NCBI RefSeq assembly: GCF_018982885.2
Contig: NZ_CP081849.1
Coordinates: 434,001 to 498,000, forward strand
Direction of reading: 5' to 3'
Source: Polymorphobacter megasporae
GTDB lineage: Bacteria; Pseudomonadota; Alphaproteobacteria; Sphingomonadales; Sphingomonadaceae
Length of the DNA stretch: 64,000 nucleotides
The first letter of the stretch is position 1. Each line of letters starts with the position of its first letter. Below the pieces are notes generated by a model, which was not told the DNA's origin, ran no database searches, and saw nothing but the letters and a program-made list of their open reading frames with translations. Below are positions 42,936 through 51,778 of the stretch, piece by piece. The translations under genes were made by a program, and so were the position numbers.

Positions 42936-43004
42936 CAAGCGCGTGAGCCCAAATCGTTTGCCCGCGTGTCCAACGCCCTGCGCGTCAGGCGATATTTGGA
43001 CCTC

Positions 43005-43496
43005 TTAAGCCGCCTGTGCGTCGAACGCCGGCGCGAGCTTGGCGCGTAGGGAACGTGGCTTTTTTGCCGAAACGGCCTCAACCGCGGGTGCGGGCGGGGC
43101 CTTGCGTCCGAGTCCGATCTTTATCGCCAGGCTGCGACGCTGCTCGGCATAGGCAGGCGCGACCATCGGATAATCAGCGGGCAGTTTCCACTTGGCGCGG
43201 TACCCGTCCGGCGTCATGCCATAGCTGGTCATCAGGTGCCGCTTGAGCATCTTCAGCTTTTTGCCGTCCTCGAGGCAGACAAGGTAGTCCGGCTTGACCG
43301 AAGCCCGGATCGAAACCGCCGGATCCTGCTGGACCTTCTCCGGCTCGACCTGTGTTCCAAGGCGAGCAAGCGCTGCATGGACGCTTGCGATCATTCCCGG
43401 GACGTCAGAAAGCGCAACCGAGTTATTGGCGACGTGCGAGCTGACGATATCGGCCGTCAGGGTCAGAAGTTCATTATTAGACGCAAGATCGTTCAC
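43005..43496 (-). CDS. mucR: MucR/Ros-family zinc-finger transcriptional regulator 1
   Basis: 163 residues. The Ros/MucR finger reads YLVCLEDGKKLKMLKRHLMTSYGMTPDGYRAKW (positions about 78-110), with Cys and His ligands and Asp in place of the second Cys, as in many family members. The N-terminal part forms higher-order oligomers in relatives, which act as H-NS-like silencers of AT-rich or acquired genes. GTG 43496 is chosen because AAGGAA lies eight bases upstream. A paralogue lies 0.5 kb away in the same orientation. Confidence 0.88.
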   Translation of the reverse strand: MNDLASNNELLTLTADIVSSHVANNSVALSDVPGMIASVHAALARLGTQVEPEKVQQDPAVSIRASVKPDYLVCLEDGKKLKMLKRHLMTSYGMTPDGYRAKWKLPADYPMVAPAYAEQRRSLAIKIGLGRKAPPAPAVEAVSAKKPRSLRAKLAPAFDAQAA

Positions 43497-43999
43497 AGAA
43501 AGTTCCTTGTCTGAGGCCGTTTGCATATTTCAGCTGACCGGTAATCCGCACTTAGTCTGCCAGTTGTCACATTACCAGATGCCTAATCAAGATCTTCGAT
43601 CTTAATTGCAAATCAATGTCGAGGCAGTTTTGTCCAAACGCCGGATTATTGGGGAGAAGGGCTGATCGGAGGCTCGCGATCGCTTCTGGGAAAGTTCATC
43701 GGGCTACTATTGTAGTGATGCAAGGCCTCGTGGACAAAGGCTGACCCTAGGCTCAGGGTTGATTGAAATCTGTCTTCTAAAGGCAACTTAGCGCCAGCAA
43801 ATCGGGGGCGCGGATGAAGAACGAATGTTGGTTCTGGTATCTCGCCCCAAATGTCGTTTTTGAGCGGGGGGCGACATGTCCGCGATATTCAATTTTAGAC
43901 ATGTCGAACAGATTTTCTCGCGGCCTAATCGAGCACCCGACCCCGCCCATCAGGCGATGTCCGGCTCCAACGACGCGATCCTCTTGTTAGATGACGTTG
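43497..43999. other. Intergenic region between two mucR genes, with IS-end relic and palindrome
   Basis: CTAGGCTCAGG at 43747-43757 matches the outer end of the IS427-type element found elsewhere here, but no element follows, so it looks like a solo end. CGACATGTC (43872-43880) and GACATGTCG (43898-43906) form an inverted repeat with a 17-base AT-rich spacer. No gene was recognised. Confidence 0.45.
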
Positions 44000-44467
44000 C
44001 TAGGTGCGGGGGGAGCGGGTTTTCTTTGAGTCGCCGGCCCGTGCGGTAGATGCGCGCTGCGCGGTGGAGTTCATCCGCCCGAGCCCGATTTTTAACGCCA
44101 AGTTGCGACGCTTTTCCGCATAAGCGGGGGCGACCATCGGGTAATCTGCAGGTAAGCGCCATTTTGCGCGGTACGCGTCTGGCGTCAAACCGTAGCCATT
44201 CATCAGATGTCGTTTGAGCATTTTAAAATGTCTGCCGTCCTCAAGACAGACAAGATAATCGGGCTTGATCGACGCGCGAATCGAGACCGCCGGTGTCTGC
44301 TGGCCGGCTTGCGGTTCGACCTGGGCGCCGAGGCGAGCGAGGGCCGCATAGACGTTCGCAATCATTCCTGAAAGGTCGGAAAGCGCGACAGAGTTATTGG
44401 AGACGTGCGCACTGACGATATTGGCGGTTAAGGAAAGCGTTTCACTTTGAGCAGCAAGCACGTTCAC
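44000..44467 (-). CDS. mucR: MucR/Ros-family zinc-finger transcriptional regulator 2
   Basis: 155 residues, close paralogue of the gene at 43005-43496 (SIRASIKPDYLVCLEDGRHFKMLKRHLMNGYGLTPDAYRAKW). GTG 44467 has AAGGA upstream. The Cys/Asp/His pattern is the same. The C-terminal tail is shorter and Arg/Ser/Thr-rich. Leaders of both genes share the AAGGAA..TGTGAACG arrangement, indicating duplication including the start region. Confidence 0.88.
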   Translation of the reverse strand: MNVLAAQSETLSLTANIVSAHVSNNSVALSDLSGMIANVYAALARLGAQVEPQAGQQTPAVSIRASIKPDYLVCLEDGRHFKMLKRHLMNGYGLTPDAYRAKWRLPADYPMVAPAYAEKRRNLALKIGLGRMNSTAQRASTARAGDSKKTRSPRT

Positions 44468-44971
44468 ACAAAATTCCTTAGTTTAGGCCGGTTGAATTTT
44501 TACGTCGTCTGTATAACTCGTGCTGAGTAGCGACGTTCCAATCGCACTTTTAGTGGCTCATCGGCGCTGGGCGCTTTCGATTATTTAGTCCTAAAAGATG
44601 AAAACTATTTGAACCGTCTCAGACGGACTGAAGGGACAAAATAACGTAAACGGTCATTCGGTCGAAAGACGTCTCGTCCGCTGTGCGCCCATTTCTCGCC
44701 GTACAACTTTCCTGAGCCCGAAAGCCGCCGTCCGTTCAGGTGGCTCAGCTGACTTAATTGGTAGATTAAGGCCGGCCGCTTTCGAGCGCTGAGGTGACGC
44801 AAACGGCCTTTCGTTCATGCGTCGCCGGCCGACAGCTTCGCTTCCGATTTAAGACAATTGCGATGGGCGATTCGAGCCTGGAAGCGGTGGTTTATGGCAT
44901 TGTGCAGGCCGCTTGCACGCTCAGCCTCGGATGTGTCGCGAGCCCGTTGAAGGCGGATGGTCGGCGCGACT
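44468..44971. other. Intergenic region with degenerate repeats, no gene recognised
   Basis: About 500 bases. It contains pieces such as CCCGAAAGCCGCC and CGGTCATTCGGTCGAAAG, resembling the dispersed repeat family seen at 46285, 52285, 57624 and 58237. No frame has convincing protein features. Confidence 0.4.
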
Positions 44972-45562
44972 TCACGACCGCGCGAACGCGATCAACGGCT
45001 CAAAGTCTTCGGCATCGGCTGCTTTGAGCGCGGCAATGTAGGCCTTGCGGGTCTCGGTCGGATCGACGAGATTGACCTGCCCCCAAGTGAAACGCGGTTG
45101 GGCAAGTTCGATCGCGAGAAGGTCGCCGACCATACGGGAAAAGCGACCGTTGCCGTTTGGATAGGGGTGGATCGCGACAACGCGGTGGCTGAAGCGAATG
45201 GCAATCTCGTCGGCCGGAAAGGTCTTGTTTGCGGCCCAGTATATGGCGTTATCGATTGCTTGGTAGAGCTCGACCGGGATGCGGTGGGCGTCGATGCCGA
45301 TATTGCGTGCGGTGGTGCGGTAGGTGCCCGCCCACCTCCAGACATCACCATACATGCGTTTATGCAGCTCATTTAGAAAACGGGGATTGAGTACTTCTCG
45401 CTTTCGCGACGACAGCCAATTCCTCGCGTCTGCGATGTTGGTCAGTTCGGCTTCGTTCAGTTCGGCGCGCAGCGTGATGTAAGATGGAATGAGCTGCTCG
45501 CGCTCTTCGGCTTCGAGAGGCGTGTTGGCATCGTCGTCACCCTTAAGGAGCGGATCGCTCAT
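44972..45562 (-). CDS. Fic/DOC-family protein (mobile mystery protein B)
   Basis: 196 residues. The Fic core motif HPYPNGNGRFSRM (about 137-149) retains His, GNGR and the second Arg; the acidic residue of HxFx(D/E)GNGR is Asn, which is usual in this subgroup as I recall it. Fic proteins transfer AMP or other phosphate groups to target proteins. The start ATG 45562 overlaps the stop of the helix-turn-helix gene upstream. The pair matches the mobile mystery A/B module, found on mobile DNA and of unproven role. Confidence 0.85.
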   Translation of the reverse strand: MSDPLLKGDDDANTPLEAEEREQLIPSYITLRAELNEAELTNIADARNWLSSRKREVLNPRFLNELHKRMYGDVWRWAGTYRTTARNIGIDAHRIPVELYQAIDNAIYWAANKTFPADEIAIRFSHRVVAIHPYPNGNGRFSRMVGDLLAIELAQPRFTWGQVNLVDPTETRKAYIAALKAADAEDFEPLIAFARS

Positions 45563-46023
45563 TCCTTTTCCCACAAGCGGCGGTTCAGGTGGGTAAGCCA
45601 TTCACCAATGAGCCGTCGCTCCTCGTCTTTTAGATCGGCAGGCGTGAGCGCCTGATTTTCGAGGCGCATCGTGTGATTGAGGTGTGCAAGTTCGTTACGC
45701 ACCTTACGCGCGGCCTGATCGTAGAGCATCTCGTCGAGTGGCTTTGTCGGCACGAATGCATAGACAAACTGACAGCCCAAAGCTCCGGCCGTTTGGCGCA
45801 GAGTTTTGAGGGTAACTGCGCCTGCCGTCTCCGCTTTCTCGATCGTGGTGACGCGCGAGGGTGCTACGCCCATGCGCTCGGCGAGCTGGCGCGTGGTCAT
45901 GCCAAGGGACTCGCGAATGGCTTTCGTCCAACCGCGCGAAGGCGTCACAATCGGCTCTGTCCGTAGGGGGGCGAGCTTCTTGTCGAGGTTTTTTCTGGCG
46001 AGTTGGGCCTGTTTCATGCTCAT
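45559..46023 (-). CDS. Helix-turn-helix protein (mobile mystery protein A)
   Basis: 154 residues. The XRE-like helix-turn-helix reads IRESLGMTTRQLAERMGVAPSRVTTIEKAE (about 35-65), followed by TLRQTAGALGCQFVYAFVP, a signature of the mobile mystery A family. ATG 46023 is chosen; AAGGA lies 13 bases upstream and MKQ at 46017 is an alternative. It likely represses its own operon and may neutralise the Fic partner, like an antitoxin. Confidence 0.85.
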   Translation of the reverse strand: MSMKQAQLARKNLDKKLAPLRTEPIVTPSRGWTKAIRESLGMTTRQLAERMGVAPSRVTTIEKAETAGAVTLKTLRQTAGALGCQFVYAFVPTKPLDEMLYDQAARKVRNELAHLNHTMRLENQALTPADLKDEERRLIGEWLTHLNRRLWEKE

Positions 46024-46079
46024 ATATATGTGTCCATCCTTGAGTACAATAACATCTTTATATGAGCAGAACGATGATA

Positions 46080-46135
46080 AATAGTCATATACAAGTGAGC
46101 AAAAAAAGACAAACTGCTTATACATAAGTGAGCGG
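46080..46135. promoter_or_regulatory. Probable operator with direct repeats before the mobile mystery operon
   Basis: ATATACAAGTGAGC near 46088 and TTATACATAAGTGAGC near 46120 are near-repeats, with TATATGAGC near 46061. They lie in an AT-rich leader just upstream of the helix-turn-helix gene, where its own repressor would bind. Confidence 0.4.
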
Positions 46136-46284
46136 GCAAGGCTGCAGCGGCGGAATGAAGTCGGCGTCCCGCTCTAATCGGAAAAGGTAGTGTCCACGCG
46201 ATCGGCAAGTTTCGGACATCGCCATCGTCTCCGGGCACGACTGCTATTGGGGGCGGGAGCTGCCATCGGATCCGTGATACGTCG

Positions 46285-46345
46285 AACGGCAGCTATGCTG
46301 CACTCATGCCGGAAAGCTGCCAGACAGTTACCGGCCCCCCCCTTG
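46285..46345. repeat. Dispersed intergenic repeat, copy A
   Basis: Starts GAACGGCAGCTATG and continues GCCGGAAAGCTGCCAG to CGGCCCC. Related sequences occur at 52285-52335, 57624-57685 and 58237-58300, always between genes. Confidence 0.5.
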
Positions 46346-46447
46346 TCGCTGGGGTTCAAGCACAAGAAGTGGCGCCGGCGCGATTTGCCGCCAGCGGGCT
46401 TTCGGCATAGCTAAAGGTGATAAACATCCTGTTGAGGACGTCCGACG

Positions 46448-46846
46448 GTGAAAGGTGCAATGCGCATGCTGGTTGTCGCGGTCACTGCGGCGACCTTTCT
46501 GGCTGGCTGCGGTAAGCAGGAGCCCTCGTCAGGTCCCCCGAGGAACTCAGGTCGATTTACGGGCATAGGTGTATTCGATGCGGGACGGCTATGGGCGAAG
46601 ATGAACATTGCTCGAGCCAAGCCCGACGCGGCTGATGCAGGGATCGAGGATGATGAACACGTGATCGTCGTCCTCGACAGCCATACCGGTGAGGTGCGCC
46701 AATGCGGCGACCACAGCGGCTACTGTGTAGAAATGAATCCCTGGAGCGGGACGAAGGGGCAAGGAATGCTGCCGGCTAAATTGACGAAGCACGCTTCCGA
46801 CTTTGCGGTCGAGGACCAGACCACCACGGTTGAAACCTCAAAGTAG
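46448..46846 (+). CDS. Predicted small lipoprotein
   Basis: 132 residues, GTG 46448 (MKGAMRMLVVAVTAATFLAGCGKQ). The signal peptide ends in the lipobox LAGC at residues 18-21. The mature part contains EDDEHVIVVLDSHTGEVRQCGDHSGYCVEMNPW with two further Cys, perhaps forming a disulfide. No family named. It stands alone on the plus strand. Confidence 0.7.
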   Translation: MKGAMRMLVVAVTAATFLAGCGKQEPSSGPPRNSGRFTGIGVFDAGRLWAKMNIARAKPDAADAGIEDDEHVIVVLDSHTGEVRQCGDHSGYCVEMNPWSGTKGQGMLPAKLTKHASDFAVEDQTTTVETSK

Positions 46847-47165
46847 CGCCGTAGCTATGACGCCACATTAAGACCGGCAGAAGCGTTCAATTTTATTTTC
46901 CGAGGAACGACTGCGAGAGGTCGAATGCGGCGGCGACATCGCGGTCTACGATGACAGCTTTCTCCCTCCTGACTGCCGAAAGCGGACTGGCGACTATCGG
47001 CCCCGTCCCAGCTAGCACAGAACACCATTACGTGGATTTGCCACGAGAGGGTGTTTAGAGGTCGGCAGAAGATTGCTAACTCTCCTGGGGCGGGTGGTCG
47101 GCCGACTGTAATTGGGCGGGCATGCCTTACGACAAGTCGACAGCTCCGTGTCTGCGAACCCCGCC
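46847..47165. other. Intergenic region, repeat fragments only
   Basis: Contains GCCGAAAGCGGACTGGCGAC near 46973 followed by CGGCCCCG, a further fragment of the dispersed repeat. No gene recognised. Confidence 0.35.
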
Positions 47166-48095
47166 TCAGCCGATCAGGCCTGCTAGGAGCCGGCCCGACA
47201 ACCACGCTGCCTCGATGCGCGGCGCCAGCAGCCAGTCGCCGCACACTCCGATCCTGAGAGCGTTATCCCGCAGCGCACCGGGCCCGCTAGTGGTGTCGCT
47301 GCGGGCGTAACGCCACCGGTGCGCTGACAGGTATACTGGCGCCGGTAGCGGCATGCCGAGCGCGGCTTCGAGACGACGCAAGAGTTTGGGCGCTATTTCC
47401 TCTGGTGACGCTTCCAGATGGGCGACTGACCATTGCGGCGAGGCTTGGACGATCCAGGTTTCCGCATGATTACGGCCGGGTTTCGCGCCATCGCGAGTTG
47501 CCCATGCGACAGCACCAATGTCGCGTATGATTGTGGTCTCCGTCACGATCGCCTCCGCAAAAGCGATCATTGCCGTCCAGCACGGCGCCGAGCGGCGGCG
47601 AGCCGCGGACGCGGCGAAGTCGGCATGAAACGGCTTCAGCAGCGACGCGGCCTGTTCGGCAGGGACGGCAATGATCATCGTGTCAAAGCCCCCGGCCTCG
47701 GGCCGACCGACGATACGCCATGTTCCGCCGTCACAGTCGAGCGTCTCAACTCGCGCGTTCCATGTTACCGCGTGACCCGCCGCCATCGCCCTCACGGGTG
47801 CGCTCATGCTGGGCGTGCCGACCCACGCGTCCGCGCCTGCTTCGGGCCAGCGTGCCGCCACACCGTCGCGCTCCCAGTCGGCGACCTGCAACGCGAAGGC
47901 GGGATCGCGCACAGTAAAATATTGGGCGCCATGGTCGAAGTGCAGCGTAAGTCCGAGCGCCTCGACCCGCCGCGTCGACATGCGGCCGCCTGGTCCTCGC
48001 CCTTTGTCGAATAAAGCCACCTCGTGGCCCTGCCGGACGAGAGCGTCGGCGCAGGACAGACCGGACAAACCGGCACCAATGATCGCGATCAGCAT
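47166..48095 (-). CDS. FAD-dependent oxidoreductase, renalase-like amine oxidase
   Basis: 309 residues. The dinucleotide motif IIGAGLSGLSCADALVRQG opens the protein and is followed by the FAD motif GRGPGGRMSTRR and the DHGAQYFTVRD block typical of bacterial renalase-like proteins. The C-terminal GVCGDWLLAPRIEAAWLSG is the second FAD contact. The start MLIAIIGAG at 48095 is set by the Rossmann motif; earlier starts add unrelated residues. Bacterial renalases oxidise wrongly reduced NAD(P)H isomers; this substrate is inferred from the family only. Confidence 0.85.
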   Translation of the reverse strand: MLIAIIGAGLSGLSCADALVRQGHEVALFDKGRGPGGRMSTRRVEALGLTLHFDHGAQYFTVRDPAFALQVADWERDGVAARWPEAGADAWVGTPSMSAPVRAMAAGHAVTWNARVETLDCDGGTWRIVGRPEAGGFDTMIIAVPAEQAASLLKPFHADFAASAARRRSAPCWTAMIAFAEAIVTETTIIRDIGAVAWATRDGAKPGRNHAETWIVQASPQWSVAHLEASPEEIAPKLLRRLEAALGMPLPAPVYLSAHRWRYARSDTTSGPGALRDNALRIGVCGDWLLAPRIEAAWLSGRLLAGLIG

Positions 48096-48264
48096 AATCG
48101 GTTGCACCCGCCTCATGTTCGACTGGGCGGCAAGTTCCTTATCTATCCGCATGCTTGAGTTCATGGCTCGGTTCGACAGCGATTGCCCGCTTTGCCGCGA
48201 TATTGGTTCAGGCCATCCCAAGCTCGGCCGCGTGCTGACATTTAATTTTGGCTCTTGAGGCGTT

Positions 48265-48288
48265 GGGGGCGGCGGTGTCGCCGCCCCC
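48265..48288 (-). terminator. Strong hairpin after the fasciclin gene
   Basis: GGGGGCGGCG, loop GTGT, CGCCGCCCCC: a perfect ten-base stem 10 bases past the fasciclin stop on the minus strand. It lacks a T-run, so its strength as an intrinsic terminator is uncertain. Confidence 0.5.
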
Positions 48289-48297
48289 GGATCATCC

Positions 48298-48708
48298 TCA
48301 GGCCGTCGGCATCAGAACGGTATCGATCACGTGGATGACACCGTTGGTGCACTCAATGTCAGCGGTTGTGACGTGCGCGCCGTTGACGCTCACACCATGA
48401 TCCGTGGTGATGTTGAGGTGCTCACCACCAACCGAAGCGGGCGACATCGGCCCAGTGATGTCGGCTGCCATGACCTTCCCCGGAACGACATGAAGCGTAA
48501 GGATCGCGGTCAGCTTGGCCTTGTTCTCGGGCTTCACCAGTTCCTCAACGGTCCCATCGGGGAGCTTGGCGAACGCGTCGTCCGACGGGGCGAAGACGGT
48601 AAACGGGCCGGCACCCTTTAAGGTCGCGCCTAGGTCGGCCGCGGTGACGGCGGCGACGAGCGTCTTGAACGAACCCGCGGCGACGGCAGTATCGACGATA
48701 TCGTGCAT
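48298..48708 (-). CDS. Fasciclin (FAS1) domain protein
   Basis: 136 residues, a single FAS1 domain with no signal peptide. Conserved boxes [15 protein letters not shown] (about 35-49) and [11 protein letters not shown], ending with [16 protein letters not shown] 48708 is preceded by AAAGGATATATC. FAS1 domains serve in adhesion and are often induced by stress; lack of an export signal here points to a cytoplasmic or unconventional role. Confidence 0.9.
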   Translation of the reverse strand: MHDIVDTAVAAGSFKTLVAAVTAADLGATLKGAGPFTVFAPSDDAFAKLPDGTVEELVKPENKAKLTAILTLHVVPGKVMAADITGPMSPASVGGEHLNITTDHGVSVNGAHVTTADIECTNGVIHVIDTVLMPTA

Positions 48709-48843
48709 GATATATCCTTTAAAGATCGCCCCGAATATCCTGGGTCGACACAATAACCCTAGACTAGCTGCGGATTAAGATCAGCAAAAAGATCTAACAT
48801 GTGACGTTCTGTCTTTGCGTCAGATTAATGACACATTAGAATA

Positions 48844-49785
48844 TTATATCGGAGCGATATTGTAATCGCTTGATACTGGACGCGGCGCTGGCCGCGGTAT
48901 TCGTCGGCGGCCAAATGGGTCGGTGTCACGGCGCTTAAACAGGATCGGGGCGAGCATATGCGGTACCGTCAGGATCGACAGCGCCATGAAAGTCGCCGCC
49001 GTCAGTCGTTCCGGCACCGCAAGCCCGCCACGAATTAGATAAATGCAGGTGACGATCGCCAGCGCTGCACCGGTCACGGGAACGACAACCGGGAGCCACT
49101 GTGCGACGCGCCCGCGCCGCGCAGCCCGGAGAGCACCAACGAAATGCCGCGGGGAATGGAACAGGCAAAAGAACGCTGCAAACCCGATTACAGGAGGCAA
49201 CGCGGTGAGTGCGATCAGGCTCGCGATCGCTGCCGCTGCGGAAGTAAAGCGGCGCGCGGCGATCATGGCCAGGATTCCGGCCGCAGCGATCGCCAGCGCG
49301 ACCGGCCCGACGAGTAGGAGCCCGTCGGCAAGCCGCGCGGCGGCCGGCGCTTTTGTCAGTGCGACAAAGATATCGGCGACCTGAGCGTGGTGCAGCATCG
49401 CGGGCGCGGCGATGAGGGCGACTGCGAGACCCGTGGCAAGGAAGCGCGAGTCGGTTGCCTCCCAATCCTCGGCAAAATGGATAACGGCGATGACGATAAA
49501 TCCCGCGAGCGCCGCCACTGGTTCGACCAGCCAAGCAGCGGTCGTTATCGCTGCGATGCCAAGATAGACCGAGAGGATCGAGGCCAGGCCGTGACTGGTC
49601 CTGCCGCGGCGGTGGATCAGCTCGATGTCGAGTGCGCCATGCGGTAAGCCAAAGACGAGGATCGCCGCACACGCCGCGACGAGAGCGGTCGAACCGGACA
49701 GCGGCACGCCGGTGACTGCTGCGACGAGCAAAGCCACGGTTGCGCTAAGCGCAACCGTGGCACCGGGGAAGGTCGATTTTTCCAT
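48844..49785 (-). CDS. blh: Brp/Blh-type beta-carotene 15,15'-dioxygenase
   Basis: 313 residues, multi-pass membrane protein. The conserved His residues appear in FGLPHGALDIEL, VIHFAEDWE, LFHSPRHFVGAL and TVPHMLAP. It splits beta-carotene into two retinals, the chromophore of the rhodopsin encoded just upstream. ATG 49785 is a natural start; an alternative at 49833 would overlap the end of the rhodopsin gene. The two genes lie 49 bases apart in one operon. No carotenoid synthesis genes are in the window. Confidence 0.88.
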   Translation of the reverse strand: MEKSTFPGATVALSATVALLVAAVTGVPLSGSTALVAACAAILVFGLPHGALDIELIHRRGRTSHGLASILSVYLGIAAITTAAWLVEPVAALAGFIVIAVIHFAEDWEATDSRFLATGLAVALIAAPAMLHHAQVADIFVALTKAPAAARLADGLLLVGPVALAIAAAGILAMIAARRFTSAAAAIASLIALTALPPVIGFAAFFCLFHSPRHFVGALRAARRGRVAQWLPVVVPVTGAALAIVTCIYLIRGGLAVPERLTAATFMALSILTVPHMLAPILFKRRDTDPFGRRRIPRPAPRPVSSDYNIAPI

Positions 49786-49834
49786 CGTCGTGGTACGAAT
49801 GCCACGCGGTCCGTGCGAAACCGCGTGGACCATC

Positions 49835-50614
49835 CTACGCTGCAATCGGCCGGTTTCCGGCGAAGGGCTCATCACGCTCGGCTGCCGATTTCCGCACAGC
49901 GATATTGTACACAAGAATGCCGAGACCGACCTTCGAGATGATGTCGGCAAATGTATATCCAATCTGCACACCCGTCGTCACTGCACCGCCGCTTAGGCCG
50001 GTATACGGCAACATGTAAACGAGCGGGTAAAAGCCCCATGACGCAAACGTCAGCAATCGCGCGCTCTTGATCAGGCCGCGGACATTCTCGGGCTGCCGGT
50101 TGATCGATTCGCCCAAGCCCTTGAACAGCGCCCATACGATATAGATGAACGGGATGGTCGACAGCGTGCCCCACAATGCGCGGGTGGCGTTGTCGCCTGC
50201 AATCTCACCGGGGTAGCCAAGGCCGATCATCAGCACGGCCGCAAAGCCGAGGCGGAACGACCGCGAAACCGTCTCGCTCTGCGGCAGTTTCATTACGAGA
50301 ATTAGCTCAATGAGCAATAACGGCACGGTCAGCAGCCAATCGACGTAACGATAGGCATCGTTAAAGGCGAAGCCGGTTGCCGTCAGCGCATCATTACGTA
50401 GTGTGTAGGCGCTCTCCCAGCTGTTGAAGATGCGAAAATAGTGATAAGCAGCGATCGCTGTGACTAGTCCGGAAATAGTCAACGCTGTCTTGTAAGAGGT
50501 CGAAACCTGGCTTCGCCCCATCCATAAGAAGATCGATGCGGCCGCCATCGTAGCTAATGTGAATGAAAAGGCGTTGTACACAAGCGTGTACTGCCCCACT
50601 GTTAATTGGGTCAT
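49835..50614 (-). CDS. Proteorhodopsin-type proton-pumping rhodopsin
   Basis: 259 residues, seven membrane segments. Helix C reads RYVDWLLTVPLLLIELILV: Asp92 (proton acceptor), Thr96 and Glu103 (proton donor) give the DTE pattern of outward proton pumps. Leu100 is at the position that tunes colour in proteorhodopsins, where Leu means green absorption. His58 pairs with the acceptor as in proteorhodopsin. The retinal-binding Lys228 lies in FADIISKVGLG. ATG 50614 follows GCGGAGACCGAC. Confidence 0.93.
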   Translation of the reverse strand: MTQLTVGQYTLVYNAFSFTLATMAAASIFLWMGRSQVSTSYKTALTISGLVTAIAAYHYFRIFNSWESAYTLRNDALTATGFAFNDAYRYVDWLLTVPLLLIELILVMKLPQSETVSRSFRLGFAAVLMIGLGYPGEIAGDNATRALWGTLSTIPFIYIVWALFKGLGESINRQPENVRGLIKSARLLTFASWGFYPLVYMLPYTGLSGGAVTTGVQIGYTFADIISKVGLGILVYNIAVRKSAAERDEPFAGNRPIAA

Positions 50615-50949
50615 GTCGGTCTCCGCTGTTGACGAAGCCATATCGCGCCGACACGAAACCCCGTCTATGGGCGAAATGTCATGCGTGGGGATGCCACACG
50701 CGGCAGATGCGCCGCACTGGGCCATTCGGCGACCAAGGGCGGCGGCACCGCGTCCGAATAAATGCACAAGCGATTGCAAGGCCGTCGCACCGGCGTACTC
50801 CCACATAGTTGGCATTTCTAGGCCCGTACTTACCCCCAACCGCCCGTCATCACGAAGATCCCGGTGAAAAAAGGCAGGATTGCGAGGACGAAAGCTGGCG
50901 GGATGGTGCCTCTGGTCCCTCATCGCACTTAGCCGGGCGTTGCCATCCG

Positions 50950-51262
50950 GGCCTGATCCGGCATCTCGCCAGCTTTCTTAGATCGTGACCTCCGCAGGCT
51001 CGCCACTTACGCACGCCAAATCAATGTCGAGTACAGCGAAACCGCCAAGGGCTGGCAGCTGACAGTCACCGATGACGGGGTCGGAATGCCTGGCGATGTG
51101 AGCGCTGCCAAGGCTGGACTGGGAACGACGATCGTAACCGCGCATGCCAAGCAACTTTATGCCACTGTTCACGTCGTCGCCGCCGAGCCAGGCACAATCG
51201 TAACCGTCAATCGGACCACGTTGAGGCTCGTCGGAGGGGCCGCCCGCGATCCCGAAGTCTAG
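50950..51262 (+). pseudogene. Histidine kinase remnant (HATPase end, HWE/HisKA_2 type)
   Basis: The frame ending at TAG 51260-51262 reads VEYSETAKGWQLTVTDDGVGMPGD ... KAGLGTTIVTAHAKQL ... PGTIVTVNRTTL, the last two ATP-binding boxes of a histidine kinase ATPase domain. The phosphoacceptor part and the N box are missing, with rhodopsin leader DNA directly to the left. It probably was once the partner of the receiver genes that follow. Confidence 0.65.
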
Positions 51263-51319
51263 GCAGTCTAGCAGAAGGCCTTCAGCGCCTGCGATTTCAA
51301 AGCCTTATTGTCACGGCAC

Positions 51320-51344
51320 GGAACAGCGAATGACACGGTCGGTT
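51320..51344 (+). promoter_or_regulatory. EcfG-like general stress promoter
   Basis: GGAAC at 51320-51324, 16 bases, then GGTT at 51341-51344, one base off the alphaproteobacterial EcfG consensus GGAAC-N16/17-CGTT. It lies 24 bases before the GTG of the receiver gene. Confidence 0.4.
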
Positions 51345-51367
51345 AAGCGTTGGTTATGGGGGCCATT

Positions 51368-51778
51368 GTGAAGATTGATATGCGCGAAACCCTAGATGTG
51401 CCTGAAGCGATCCCCCTGCTTCTCATGGTCGTCGACGACGAGGTTCTGATCCGATTTGTTGCGGCGGACATTCTGCGGGACGCCGGCTTTGCAGTTGTCG
51501 AGGCCGGCGATGCGGACGAGGCAATGATATTGCTGGCGACGGGAATGCCCTGCAGTCTGATTTTTTCTGACGTGAATATGCCGGGCTCGATCGATGGGGT
51601 CGGACTGGTGGCTCATGTGAAAGAGCATTACCCGGTCATCCCGGTGGTCCTCACGTCGGGTGGTGTAGCGTTGCACGAACTCGTCAATGCCGGAGCCGTG
51701 GCGATCGTGCCCAAGCCCTATTCCGAATCTACGCTCATCGGCACAATCGACCGTGTGCTCGGCCGATCCGGTGACTGA
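51368..51778 (+). CDS. Single-domain response regulator (CheY-like)
   Basis: 136 residues, one receiver domain with no output. Acidic pocket MVVDDEVLIR, phosphoacceptor Asp in LIFSDVNMPGSIDGVGL, conserved Thr/Ser in VVLTSGG, Lys in VPKPYSE. GTG 51368 is preferred because GGGGG precedes it and an EcfG-like promoter lies 24 bases upstream; ATG 51356 is possible. FAT GUY-type receivers of this sort act in alphaproteobacterial stress signalling; membership is not proven here. Confidence 0.85.
   Translation: MKIDMRETLDVPEAIPLLLMVVDDEVLIRFVAADILRDAGFAVVEAGDADEAMILLATGMPCSLIFSDVNMPGSIDGVGLVAHVKEHYPVIPVVLTSGGVALHELVNAGAVAIVPKPYSESTLIGTIDRVLGRSGD

Noticed and set aside
43860..43910. CRISPR-like repeats around the palindromes near the mucR genes
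   Set aside because: Only single inverted repeats, no regularly spaced direct repeats.
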